Shown here in pieces: positions 25,234-36,089 of a stretch of DNA of 64,000 nt (position 1 is the first letter of the stretch; each line of letters starts with the position of its first letter). The notes below the pieces were generated by a model. That model was given only the letters and a program-made list of their open reading frames with translations. It made no database searches and was not told the origin of the DNA. Made by a program: the position numbers and the translations under genes. Origin of the DNA: Diprion similis (lineage: Eukaryota; Arthropoda; Insecta; Hymenoptera; Diprionidae). The DNA lies in assembly GCF_021155765.1 (NCBI RefSeq), contig NC_060115.1, positions 8,288,493-8,352,492 on the forward strand, read 5' to 3'.

Positions 25234-28200
25234 ATGAAAATGGACAGAGACCCATCGGACGACTCGAAGGCGGAAAGTGAATCCTCGGACTTCGAGGAGC
25301 TCGGAGACGTCGCCTCGTCGAAGAGGATATTCTCGTCGTCGGATGGCGAACGAACGGAGATCGACGACAGCGACAACGACAGCGGGTTCGTGGGAGTTTC
25401 CCAGGGATCCTTGGACCGCCTCGACACCGTAACACCGGAAGTGCCCTGCGGCGAGACGAGCGGAAGTAGCCCCTACGACAGGGATGCGATCCTGTACGAT
25501 TTGGCGAGTTCCGATTCTTCGTGGCAGGCCAGATTTATCGCGGGTGTTGAGCGGATGAAAAATGGCGGTGTGAAATCGGCCGATTCTCTTGTCAATTTCG
25601 AGCAGGATGTTGCAAATTTGACCGAGGAATGCCGGGAATCGATGATGGAGAAGCTGCGAGAGGCGTCGAAAGCCATTCCGGATTCGATGCTGCACTTGTG
25701 TACCGGCAGAAATCGGCCCGGCGATTGCGGCCGACCATCCGATGTCAAACCCGAATGGCTGGACATGGAGAAACTGAGAAGAGGACAGAAATTCGCACAG
25801 GAACACATGTTTCCCATATACTTCTCCGAGATGCTCTCCCTCTTCGCTCTCTTCAGCTTCGAGGATGGACTCAAACCGCTCATTATGACTGGGAGGTCCA
25901 GCACCCCGTTCACAGCATTCAAAAGGTAATAAAATCAGCCCGGAACGCTATTTTTTAATACCTTACTTCCCTCGATTTTATGCAGATAGTGTGCTCGTTG
26001 AAGATGCAAAAAAGTGTTGCAGAGTTTGAGAGTCTTTCTATGGTCTGTAGGACAAGTATGACATTTTGTCGAAACACTTTGTCAGAATTACCTTACACGG
26101 TTCCTTCAATATTAGTTACTATTCAATATCGAACACCGATTTCGAAAAAATTTTGCAAGTTTTTATTTTTGTATCCTGCAGGGCTTTTGTCTAATCTTTC
26201 TGTGATTTGACAAAGATTCAAATCGCTCAGAGCCTGGCCTAAATAAATATATATGTATATATATATTTGGGTATGTATAAGTTGAAATCGAATATATTCA
26301 ATTGAATATATTAAGAGATCTCTGGCCTGAGCGAATTGATTGAGTTTGATCGAATCTTATTTCAATCGCAAGTATAACGTAGCTGAATCAAACGAATGAG
26401 TTAACTCTGTTTAAGCATTGTCAGCTTCACAGTGTCCAACACGATACGTGTCAAGGAGAAAAAAAATCTCTCCGTTAAATTCTAATTTGATGGTAAATTT
26501 ATGACGTAATAAATGAATGAGAGATGTTTCGAATAGTACATTATCGTTGATCTCTAAAATATGGAAAAATTCTGTTTTAAGATTATTAGTCAAGTTTAGT
26601 GAAAGAATCGCAGAAAGGTGAAAAGTAAATCGAAAAAACATGTGATTAGAGATAATTTGGAAAATTTGTGGCGATTTGAATACAGAAACAATCATCAAGG
26701 ATTATGGCTGAAAATCATTCTAATCGGGTTTCCGACGTCCAAAAATTTCAGATACTTGTCGACTGGACTGCGGATTCGGCATTGGTACACGGAGGACCTT
26801 TGGGCCAAAGGATCACCCGCGAGGAAGGACATCTTGACCGTGAGGATGATGCACGGTGCCGCAAAACGGAGACTCGACGCTTCGACAAATGCAGAAATAG
26901 ACGCGGCGGCAAAAATTCCAAACGCATGCTGCCCGTCAAGGGAAATGCTGCTGAAGGACTTTGCCGAGACTTGTGAGGTCCCCGTGATCGGCCAGTGTCC
27001 TTACTTGCTCGAGCGGAACAACCCTGATCGACAAAAGGGTATAAATCAGACCGAAATGGCTCTGACGCAGTGGGGCTTTGTCGGCTTGATAATTTCCTAC
27101 CCTAAGTGCCTGGGTGTTCATTACGCGACCGACGAGGACCTCGAGGCCTTCTGCCACTTGTGGAGGAGTATCGGGTACCAGCTGGGAATGGAGGACGAGT
27201 GAGTAGTAGCGAAAGACTTTTCGTTCTTTTCGATTCGACGTGAAGTTAGCAGCATACGTGGCTGAGCAATATGGCGACGAGAACTGAGTCGTGAGCGGAT
27301 CGTTTTGGGGTTATTACGCGTACACGAAAGTAGGAAGAACTCAGTGCAAGCTGTTTATGGCTTAGTTTTTGATCCTGGAATCGATACACTGCAAAAAATA
27401 CGAGGAAAAATATCATTAAAAATTAAATATGGCGCAGTTTGAGCGACGCGTCGATTCGCCACCAGATGTCACACCGCCACGTTCTTAATGCGAACTTTTT
27501 TTTTTACTGCAGGTACAACTTCTGTCGTGGAACCTTGGAAGAGATTCGACAACGGAGTAGCGATTTTCTCGAGACTTGGGTCAAGCCTAATTTACGAATC
27601 ATCACTCCCGAGTGGGAACACATGATGAGGTGCATATTCACCGGGGTTAGCGTGTATCTACCCGGCGCCACTTACGAAACTTCTCTTCTTTACCTCACCG
27701 AAATTCTCAATCTCCAGATGCCACGGCTGTACGCTTCGCTGTCGTATAAAGATTGGATCAATCACAATCTCAGCAAGTAGGTTCCGGAGTTTGATGGTCT
27801 CACGATTAGAAAATAGATTTTTCGATAGAATGGAATCAATATCGATACCTTCACTACGATTTATTGTCTGCGAAATCACATTAGTTTTCCAAAAAGGATA
27901 TTTCGAGGTGAAAACTCATTCCAAAATTCCATTCGCAAGACGCGGATTATCTTTTCTTCTGAGACACTCTGTGTCATGAGTTACAAATTCTTAGTACCGA
28001 TTTTAAGATGTTTGTCAGATTTCGCAAGCCGTTTATAAACCAATTTCTTCCCTCGAAAATTTCCCCGCAGAATCTGTTCTAGTCCATAAAAGAATACAAA
28101 TTCTGATTATCTTCTCGGTTTCTTGCAGGTCCCTCTTCTACTGCACGATCAAACTGCCGGGAATGAAGAGTTTGTTCAATGCTCTGTTGAACCGAACTCT

Positions 28201-28318
28201 AGATCGAGCGGAAAAATACACAAGTGAGGAAATCGACGCGATAAGAATCAAACTCTCCAATATTCCTGGGTTTCCAGATGCAGAGATGGTGGAGAATCAG
28301 GTCGCTACTGATTCTTGA
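25234..28318 (+). CDS. MPAB/Lcp-type (DUF2236) oxygenase family protein, array gene 2 (longest member)
   Basis: Exons 25234-25925, 26752-27198, 27513-27776 and 28129-28318; 530 aa. The N-terminal ~75 residues are strongly acidic and serine-rich (DSKAESESSDFEELGDV, DDSDNDSGFVG), so probably disordered and phosphorylatable. The shared motif YDRDAILYDLA then leads into the family core: LHLCTGRNRPGDCGRP, PEWLDMEKLRRGQKF, STPFTAFKR, RHWYTEDLW, VRMMHGAAKRRL, GQCPYLL, TQWGFVGLI, CHLWRSIGYQLG and NFCRGTLEEIR. A C-terminal extension of about 15-18 residues (GFPDAEMVENQ) is unique in the array. Its introns (826, 314 and 352 bp) are much longer than in the other members. The VRxxH histidine is present, so a heme-dependent oxygenase activity is plausible by family. 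Start choice: the second ATG two codons in (MKM) is equally possible. AATAAA lies at about 28861. Confidence 0.85.
26291..26312. repeat. Perfect 22-bp AT-rich palindrome in intron 1 of array gene 2
   Basis: Half-site AATATATTCAA followed by its exact reverse complement, with no spacer. It is next to (TA)n DNA and may be only a simple-sequence by-product. Confidence 0.7.
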
Positions 28319-30389
28319 CATGTGACAGATCAAACTGAAACCGCGATGCCTGAAGATACTATAGGAAATAGTAAAATCGTTGATTTCGTTTTGAGCTCGG
28401 AACACGAGTCATATATTCTGTAGAGCACGGATGGACCTTATCACGAAAGAATTATTCCGTACGCTGGGCGTTACTCCGATAAATTATAATACGTATAATT
28501 GTAACAAAGTATGATATACTAAATACGCATATATTTAATAAGGTTAAGACAAAATGTATTATATATAGTATAGCGTGATAACGGAAACGACAAATCATAA
28601 ACTTGAATCAAACTAAGCAATGTAAAACTGTGATATAATTAGCAAGGATTGTAAAGCAACACAAAGCAATGAATTAGTACAATACAATATATAAAGTTGC
28701 AGAATAACGTTAACGCGGGGATTTGAATCACAGGAACAAATCATTATTCGTAATTAAGAAACGTTTGATAAACAGAAATATTTTATTCTGTATTCAAGTA
28801 ATTCCAACATCAAATCCCTTCGTGACCTGTATTTTGAGATATAATTTCTCTTTTTTCTTAAATAAAACTGATAACAAGTGTGTTTGTATGCTTACGTGCC
28901 TTTGCGTAATAATTCATCGTTAATGGAACCAGACGTACCTTAACTTGAAGTTATGAACAAAATCATAATAATAATAATTCCGCATTTCAAGCAAGGTTGA
29001 AACGAGTAAAAAGTTGTTGTCACCTTGTGGCGAAGAGTCATAAATCCACGAAACGAATGCCGCAGGTGCTTACGGTAATCAAGAAAATCCGAACTTAGAA
29101 CTAGACAATAGCATCGGGAGAATGATTCTCCTATAATGTCTCTACCATGTTGTATAATGTTGAGTTCACCTATTACATTGACCCAGAATAATTACGTATG
29201 CGTAGCATTTGTCACATTCATTCTAATACAAGTCACAAATGGATCTGCATTTAGTTAAGACGCATGAAAGGATCACGTGGCGAGTTGTTCAAAAATAGCG
29301 TATTATGTACCAATAAGGACTGAAAGCGGGCTTTTTGATACCGTCAAATATCATTCATCTATCGTTCCAAAGGTAGTTGTCGTCGTCGAGAGTATCCGGA
29401 TGACTTGATGCAGCGTTCCAATCTTTGCCAAAACTTATCTTTATTTTTCTTCAAAAATCAAAAATCCGACTTCTGTTGATGATTTTTGTACGATTTTTAT
29501 TTTATGTGCTCTTTCGATTGCTCACAGACCGGTGACTGTCTGTTTAGACTCAAAATGCTTCCTGGATCCGTATCAGTCGGGTTTTTGTCAATGGATCTAC
29601 AGTACTCGGTCCACCTTACGTTTAAAAAGCTGTTGACGATCGGATGATAACTATAATATTATTATTATGTTTCTATTTATTTTTATATTTCTGCATTTTT
29701 ATATCTATTTATTTGGATCTATTTACGCGTCTAACTTTCGATAGTTTTGTTTTCTCTTTTCTTCTACCATCTTAGTTCAGGTTCAATTTTAATTTTCTTG
29801 CTTCCTCACTTTTTAGCTGACAAGTTATTCTCTATTTTGTCTACGTACCGATAAATTCCCGTCCGAAGAGACTTGTCACTCTACTAGTTCGTGTGAGTAC
29901 CTGAGCATAGCCAACTATACAACGGATTTTTTTTATTATTATGGTATCGTATGGTGTAAAGGTAAGTTGACTACTGCGCGAATTTGAAGTTTGCTCCGTG
30001 GGGCGTGGGGTCAACTGGAGTAAGTGCCTGAGGTCATGGGAACTGTTTGGTTGATTAGCTCATGCATTCAGCCCCACTTTACATTGCCTCGATTAAATAG
30101 TTGCGTTTACCAAACAATCAAGCACTTGTTACTTGCCATTGTACTCGGTCAATTCTCAGTGCTGATCATTAACAATAAACCGTCAAGACTTGGGTGGAAT
30201 TCGACCAGTAAGCGTGATTGGTAAGTCGTTTCATTTAATACAGAAAAGCAAGATCTTCGTTGGGAAGCGGTGCAATGTCGATCCATGGTGGCGTGAAGGA
30301 CGGTGATTTTTCAGGGATCTCAGAAATCAGGATAATATCGCGACACTCCGACAGCTAATGAGAGAGAGGAGACGAACGGGATTGACGCG
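28319..30389. other. 2.1-kb interval between array genes 2 and 3
   Basis: It contains the 3' UTR of gene 2 and AT-rich DNA with no recognised gene. From about 29967 it becomes the 5' flank of gene 3, nearly identical to the flank of gene 4 (from about 34026). Within that flank, GATTG/GTAAGTC at 30221 and TTTTTCAG ending at 30314 form a likely 94-bp 5' UTR intron, which would remove two upstream ATGs. Confidence 0.5.
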
Positions 30390-30720
30390 ATGGAATCGTC
30401 GACAGCAACCGAAACGTACGACAGAGAGGCGATACTCCGCAAGCTCGCAGGTGACGAGTGCTTGAGAAAATATCTTCTGAACAGCGCCAGAGAATCGCGG
30501 AAGACCGAGACTCCGGAGACGAAGGCATTCGAGGAATCCGACGGCGAATGCCTGGAATCGGTTGTCGAAGAGCTGCGAGAATTTTTAAAGCTAGTACCGG
30601 ACCGACTGCTGCACATGATGACAGGATTGTCTCGTCCCGGAGACTGCGGGAGACCCGCCGACCAAAAGCCCGACTGGCTCGACATGGAAAAGCTACGACG
30701 AGGTCAGAAATTTGCTCGGG
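29967..30720 (+). repeat. Near-identical paralogous block (copy A; copy B at about 34026-34773)
   Basis: The 5' flank, putative UTR intron and first ~110 codons of gene 3 match gene 4 almost base for base at an offset of 4053. From about 30210 to 30718 I see a single mismatch (codon 5, ACA versus GCA), with a few more toward the left edge. Beyond the GCTCGGGA at about 30720 the match drops abruptly to ordinary paralogue divergence, still inside exon 1. Confidence 0.9.
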
Positions 30721-32011
30721 ACCACAAATTCTCACTATACATCGCCGACATGTTTTCCGTAATGTGTGCATACACCTTTCACGACACACTCAAGCTGATA
30801 ATTCTAACTGGGCAGTCCAGCACACCGTTTACGGCCTTTAAAAGGTATATTATCCTTGTATCCTAGTCACCGCTGTAAGCATTGACGCTGAAAAGTTTTT
30901 TTAAACATCAGACAAAAATCTTGTTCGTAATATTGATTTCCGTATTTTTGAAACCCTAAGGTACAAGTCCGTGATGGTGAAGATTCAACACTGGTACTCT
31001 GACGATCCCTGGTCAAAGGGAACGAAAGCTTGGAAGGACATTTTGACTGTCAGAGCGTTGCATGTTGCTGCGAAACGTAGATTGAACGTTTCGACAAACG
31101 AAGAAATAGACAATGCCACAAAAATTCCAAACATGTCGTGTCCGACGCATGATATATTGCTAAAAGATTTTTCCGATGCTTGTGAGGTTCCTGCGGTCGG
31201 TCAGTGTCCTTTTCTGGTGAAGCCGACCGATCCTGATCGACCCAAGAGTTTCAATCAATTTGAAGCGTCGTTTGCGCAGTGGCAGTTCGTCTGGCTGGCG
31301 ATCTGTTACCCTGAACACCTCGGAATTCATAACGCTACGGACGAAGACTTCGAAGCTTATTGTCATTTGTGGAGAAGCATCGGCTACCAGTTAGGAGTGG
31401 AAGACGAGTAAGTAAAGCAAAAATACGTGCGATGCATCGATCTCTTTTTCGCGTTAACCACATTGAACCCGAAACTTTTTTTAGGTACAACTTTTGCCGT
31501 GGCTCTCTCGCCGAAATTCGACAATGTGGTCGCGATTTTATTGAGTTGTGGGTGAAGCCTCATCTGCGAGAAGTGATGCCTGAGTGGGAGCACATGATGA
31601 GATGCATATTCGATGGTTTCAAACGCGCTTCTCCGTACATCAACTTCGAAACTTCCCTTCTCTTCGTTTGCGAAATTCTTGATCTGAAAATGCCGCGGCT
31701 CTACTCGTCGCTGTCTTACAAAGCCTGGATCAATCACTATCTCATGAAGTTAGTTCCAATTCTTTTAATTCATTTTCTACTATCTACAGAGAACGCAGAT
31801 CAGAATGATACTGAGAGTCATCCCTACCGATTTCACGAGTCACCATATCCTAACGCACTTTTCTTTTTATTTCAGGTCTTTGTTTTACTACGGAATGAAA
31901 CTGCCGAGTGTTGTCGATTTCATTAATACCAAGCTGCAACGAACTTTGGATCAGAGCGAAAGACTCAGCCCGGCGTCGTTGGAGAAATTACGAATTAAGT
32001 TAGGAGGATAG
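30390..32011 (+). CDS. MPAB/Lcp-type (DUF2236) oxygenase family protein, array gene 3
   Basis: Exons 30390-30844, 30961-31407, 31485-31748 and 31876-32011; 433 aa. The short N-terminus begins with ETYDREAILRKLAG, the motif shared across the array. It is followed by LHMMTGLSRPGDCGRP, PDWLDMEKLRRGQKF, DHKFSLYIADMFS, STPFTAFKR, QHWYSDDPW, VRALHVAAKRRL, GQCPFLV, CHLWRSIGYQLG, NFCRGSLAEIR and a last exon of FYYGMKLPSVVDFI. The segment FNQFEASFAQWQFVWLAICYP departs from the NQTEM..TQWGFVGL form of genes 1, 2 and 5. Because it lies within the presumed catalytic helix bundle, substrate preference may differ. No signal peptide is seen. AATAAA is at 32206. All four exons are intact. Confidence 0.87.
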
Positions 32012-34442
32012 TTTGGGAGTTACCTGCTTAATTTTTTAGGAAGATGATAGTTGTATTCACACATTGGGAATAAGGGTGTAATTATTATAATCTGTGATAT
32101 CAGCGATGACAACGGAATGGTTTAGGGTGGGCACACATCACGATACTTAAGTTTATAATATTCAAAGCAACATAAGAGTTGGTTAGATAATTACAGAAAT
32201 GAAGAAATAAACTCGAGTCAAAGGAATTACCACGTCGATTAGTCAAATATTGTCGATTAAATTCACAAGCGTTAAATCAGTCGAGTTTGTTAGAAGAGGT
32301 AGCAATACACAATTAGTCAACAAGAATAGTTGGCAAGATTTTTGATAGAATAAAGAGTAAAAAAGACAAGGTGAAACTAACAAAGGAATTCTGATTCATA
32401 ATTAACGAGAGAATATAAAAGTATGAGAGTGAAGGATTTCAAAAAGGGTTCGCAAGATAAAGAAAAACACTAAACACACCTGATTACGATAAGCAGAACT
32501 CGAATTAGCAGTGGAATACGATATTACAAGAAACATGAAAAATATAACAGGTAACAAGCAATATGAAATTAGTAATTCGAATACTCATTACGCTCGGATG
32601 TACTCCAAGGAATTCGATTTACGAAGCAGATCTAGCATAAAATTACAAGAAAATCCTAGAAAAAGGCGTACAAAAGCAGAAGTCTTACCTTAGCCGGTGA
32701 CTCAGGCACGCAGACACTGATTTTAAATTAAATCAAACTTATCGGCAACAGAAGAAAGTTTTATAGGAAGGTAATTCAAGGGAAGAAAGAAGCTAACCGA
32801 TAGAGCAAACGGTAGAACGATAAAGGAGATGATGACGGTAGAACAAGCGATAGAAATAGTAATAAGGAAGAAGGAAAGTAAAATTAACTGAAAAAAACCT
32901 AAATTAACGAGAGTATAAGTAACAGCGAAGCTGTCTCCTGATGGGTTGAGGCTTGCAACCCGAAACCAGTCAATAACGTGGCCAGAGATGACTCGGAAAT
33001 AAAGTCTTATTTGCATAAAAGGAATAAAAGTCGATTATTCCCGTGACTTTATATGAAAAAACAAGAATGAGGATTAGAGGATGAAATATGGAACGAAATA
33101 AATGAATCCAAACACTCAATTGGGCAAAAAAAAATACTTGCAATTTATTGGATTGTAGGGGAAAAGCCGAGGATGCATAAAAAATCCTTGTTAGTACAGT
33201 AATGAGCTTGTGTCAAGAGTTTACGAGGTGTTAGTGTACGATCAATGGTTGTGTCTCGTATCTGGAGAGCTGCCGTGAAATTCGGGGGCCTGAAGGGGTG
33301 AATCTACTGTTTGTAATTGGAGTGAAGAGGAACAGAGATGAGGAGAATAAGGATATCTAAGAGGACCCGCGGAGATGTTATCGTTAGCGTAGACCCGATC
33401 AGACTGAACTCTCCGAGCGTCGAATCCCGGTAATTTATCTATTCTTCCAACGATCAGCGCCATCTTTCGGGATCAACGACGAAAGGATTGATTCGGTCTG
33501 ACGAGACGTGTATTTGTGGGCCTACGTTTGATAGTGACTCTGCTTTGATAGCACTAGACATACCACAACTCAGAATGATGAGTAAATTCTTAAATCTCAA
33601 ACGGTACACTGATTGCGAATTGGTACCAGCGAGAATTTCAGCACCCTGGCATTTGCTCTTAGAACCACGGTGATGTGGTTTTTTTTTTATCCTGGGCTCT
33701 TTTTCTCCCACTTGGGAATTTTCAAGAATTTAAAAAAAATTTAGATAAACAATTTCAGCTGCCTACTTGATATTTCAATAGTTCGCATCATCAAATTTTC
33801 ATGTAGTTAAACAGTAGGAATTGTTTAGCAACGAAAAATTCCCGAGACATTTAATTAGATGCATAGAACATGTGACGAGCGCAGGTAAATTACTATAAAT
33901 TAGGTAGTACTCTGCTTATTTCCTCATTCTCCCAAGTATAACGATTCGGTATACGTACACGTGTATCAATCGTAATTATGTATTCACTAAGGTGAAAAAA
34001 GTTACGGTAAGTCTTTTCGACTAGTGTTGACTACTGCGCAAGTTTGAAGTTTGCTCCGTAGGGTCAATTAGAGGAAGTGCCTGAGGTCATGGGAACTGTT
34101 TGATCGGTTAGCTCATGCATTCAGCCCCACTTTACATTGCTTCGATTAAATAGTTGCGTTTGCCAAACAATCAAGCACTTGTTACTTGCCATTGTGCTCC
34201 GTCAATTCTCAGTGCTGATCATTAACAATAAACCGTCAAGACTTGGGTGGAATTCGACCAGTAAGCGTGATTGGTAAGTCGTTTCATTTAATACAGAAAA
34301 GCAAGATCTTCGTTGGGAAGCGGTGCAATGTCGATCCATGGTGGCGTGAAGGACGGTGATTTTTCAGGGATCTCAGAAATCAGGATAATATCGCGACACT
34401 CCGACAGCTAATGAGAGAGAGGAGACGAACGGGATTGACGCG
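32012..34442. other. 2.4-kb interval between array genes 3 and 4
   Basis: From about 32.17 to 33.16 kb the plus strand is markedly A/G-rich and ends in a hairpin plus CGAAAC motif (32925-32970), then AATAAAG; this resembles the tail of a degraded transposable element. From about 33240 to 33680 the DNA is less AT-rich, with short open frames on both strands but no recognised product. From about 34026 it is the duplicated 5' flank of gene 4, including the copy of the likely UTR intron (34274-34367). Confidence 0.4.
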
Positions 34443-34773
34443 ATGGAATCGTCGGCAGCAACCGAAACGTACGACAGAGAGGCGATACTCCGCAAGCTCG
34501 CAGGTGACGAGTGCTTGAGAAAATATCTTCTGAACAGCGCCAGAGAATCGCGGAAGACCGAGACTCCGGAGACGAAGGCATTCGAGGAATCCGACGGCGA
34601 ATGCCTGGAATCGGTTGTCGAAGAGCTGCGAGAATTTTTAAAGCTAGTACCGGACCGACTGCTGCACATGATGACAGGATTGTCTCGTCCCGGAGACTGC
34701 GGGAGACCCGCCGACCAAAAGCCCGACTGGCTCGACATGGAAAAGCTACGACGAGGTCAGAAATTTGCTCGGG
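34026..34773 (+). repeat. Near-identical paralogous block (copy B; copy A at about 29967-30720)
   Basis: Partner of the block at gene 3. It covers 5' flank, putative UTR intron and about 110 codons of exon 1. The left edge differs by small indels, while the inner ~500 bp differ at one site. Confidence 0.9.
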
Positions 34774-36089
34774 AACACAGTTTCTCACTATACTTTGGCG
34801 AGATGGCTTCCCTGACGTGCACGTACTCCTTTCCGGACACACTCAAGCTGTTGATTCTGACTGGAAAGTCCAACACGCGTTTTTTGGCCTTCAAAAGGTA
34901 CTCCTAGTTATGGCCTCTAAGCACTGTCGGCGTTTCTTCAGTCAACGCTGTCACTGAACAGTTTTCTTAATAAAGAAGACAAAAATTATGTCCATAATAT
35001 TGATTCCCGATTCTTGAAAACTTCAAGGTGGGCATCAACTGCGATACGGTTTCACCATTGGTACTGTTACGATCCCTGGTCCAAAGGAACGAAAGCTTGG
35101 AAGGACATTTTGGCCGTTAGAGCGTCCCACGCTGCTGTAAAACGCAGAGTGGATGCTTCTACAAATGAAGAAACGGACGACGCTGCGAAAATTCCAAACA
35201 TGTCGTGTCCGTCGCGTGATATATTGCTGAAAGATTTCTCCAATGCTTGTGAAGTTCCTGGGGTTGGCCAGTGTCCTTTTCTGGTGAAGCCGAACGATCC
35301 TGATCGACCCAAGGGTCTCAATCAATTTGAAATGTCGTTCACGCAGTGGCAACTTGTTGGATTGGTCGTCTGCTACCCACAGCATTTCGGAATTCATAAC
35401 GCTACGGACGAAGACCTTGAAGCCTATTGTCATTTGTGGAGAAGCATCGGCTACCAGCTGGGAACGGAAGATGAGTGAGTCGAGCAAAAATTTATATGAT
35501 GCATTATTCGCGTTTTTTCGTCAGCAATGGTAAGCCCGCAACTTATTTTTCAGATTCAACTTTTGCCGTGGCAATCTCGATGAAATTCGAAAATTGAGTC
35601 ATGATTTTCTCGAAATCTGGGTGAAGCCTAATTTGCGAGAAGTGACCCCTGAGTGGGAGCACATGACGAGATGTGTGTTCGATGGTTTCAAACACCTTTT
35701 GCCGTACATCGGCTTCGAAACTACCGTTCTCTTCGTTTGCGAAATTCTTGATCTGAAAATGCCGCGGCTCTACTCGTCGTTGTCTTATAAAGCCTGGATT
35801 AGCCACTGTCTTATGAAGTGAGTCCAAATCGTTCCAATCCATTATTTTTTCGCAGTAGAAAAGACAGATCAGCATTCAAATGAAATTAATCTTTATCATT
35901 ATCACAAGTCACAATATCTGATTGTGAGTTAATGTTTCTCGTTATTTCAGATATTTCCTTTACTATGGGATGAAACTCCCGAGGGTTGTCGATTTCATTA
36001 ATACGAAGCTGCAACGATTCTTGGATATAGGCGAAAGACTCAGCCCCTCGGCTTGGGAAAAGATACGAATTAAAGTAGAAGGATGTTAA
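34443..36089 (+). CDS. MPAB/Lcp-type (DUF2236) oxygenase family protein, array gene 4
   Basis: Exons 34443-34897, 35028-35474, 35554-35817 and 35951-36089; 434 aa. Residues 1-109 equal gene 3 except at residue 5. After that it diverges: EHSFSLYFGEMASL, the segment GKSNTRFLAFKR in place of STPFTAFKR, RFHHWYCYDPW, VRASHAAVKRRV, GQCPFLV, TQWQLVGLVVCYP, CHLWRSIGYQLG and NFCRGNLDEIR. The VRxxH histidine is kept, but the residue before it is Ser where the others have Met or Leu, and the conserved STP before AFKR has become NTR. Exons and splice sites are intact. The last exon (YFLYYGMKLPRVVDFI) is closest to gene 3. AATAAA lies at about 36327. The gene is probably functional, with possibly altered pocket chemistry. 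Confidence 0.87.

Noticed and set aside
30320-30789. Identical minus-strand frames of 121 and 144 codons opposite exon 1 of array genes 3 and 4
   Set aside because: They are antisense shadows conserved only because the DNA block is duplicated.
33242-33711. Less AT-rich stretch with frames on both strands as a retroelement fragment
   Set aside because: No reverse transcriptase, integrase or protease motif could be recognised, so no element is called.
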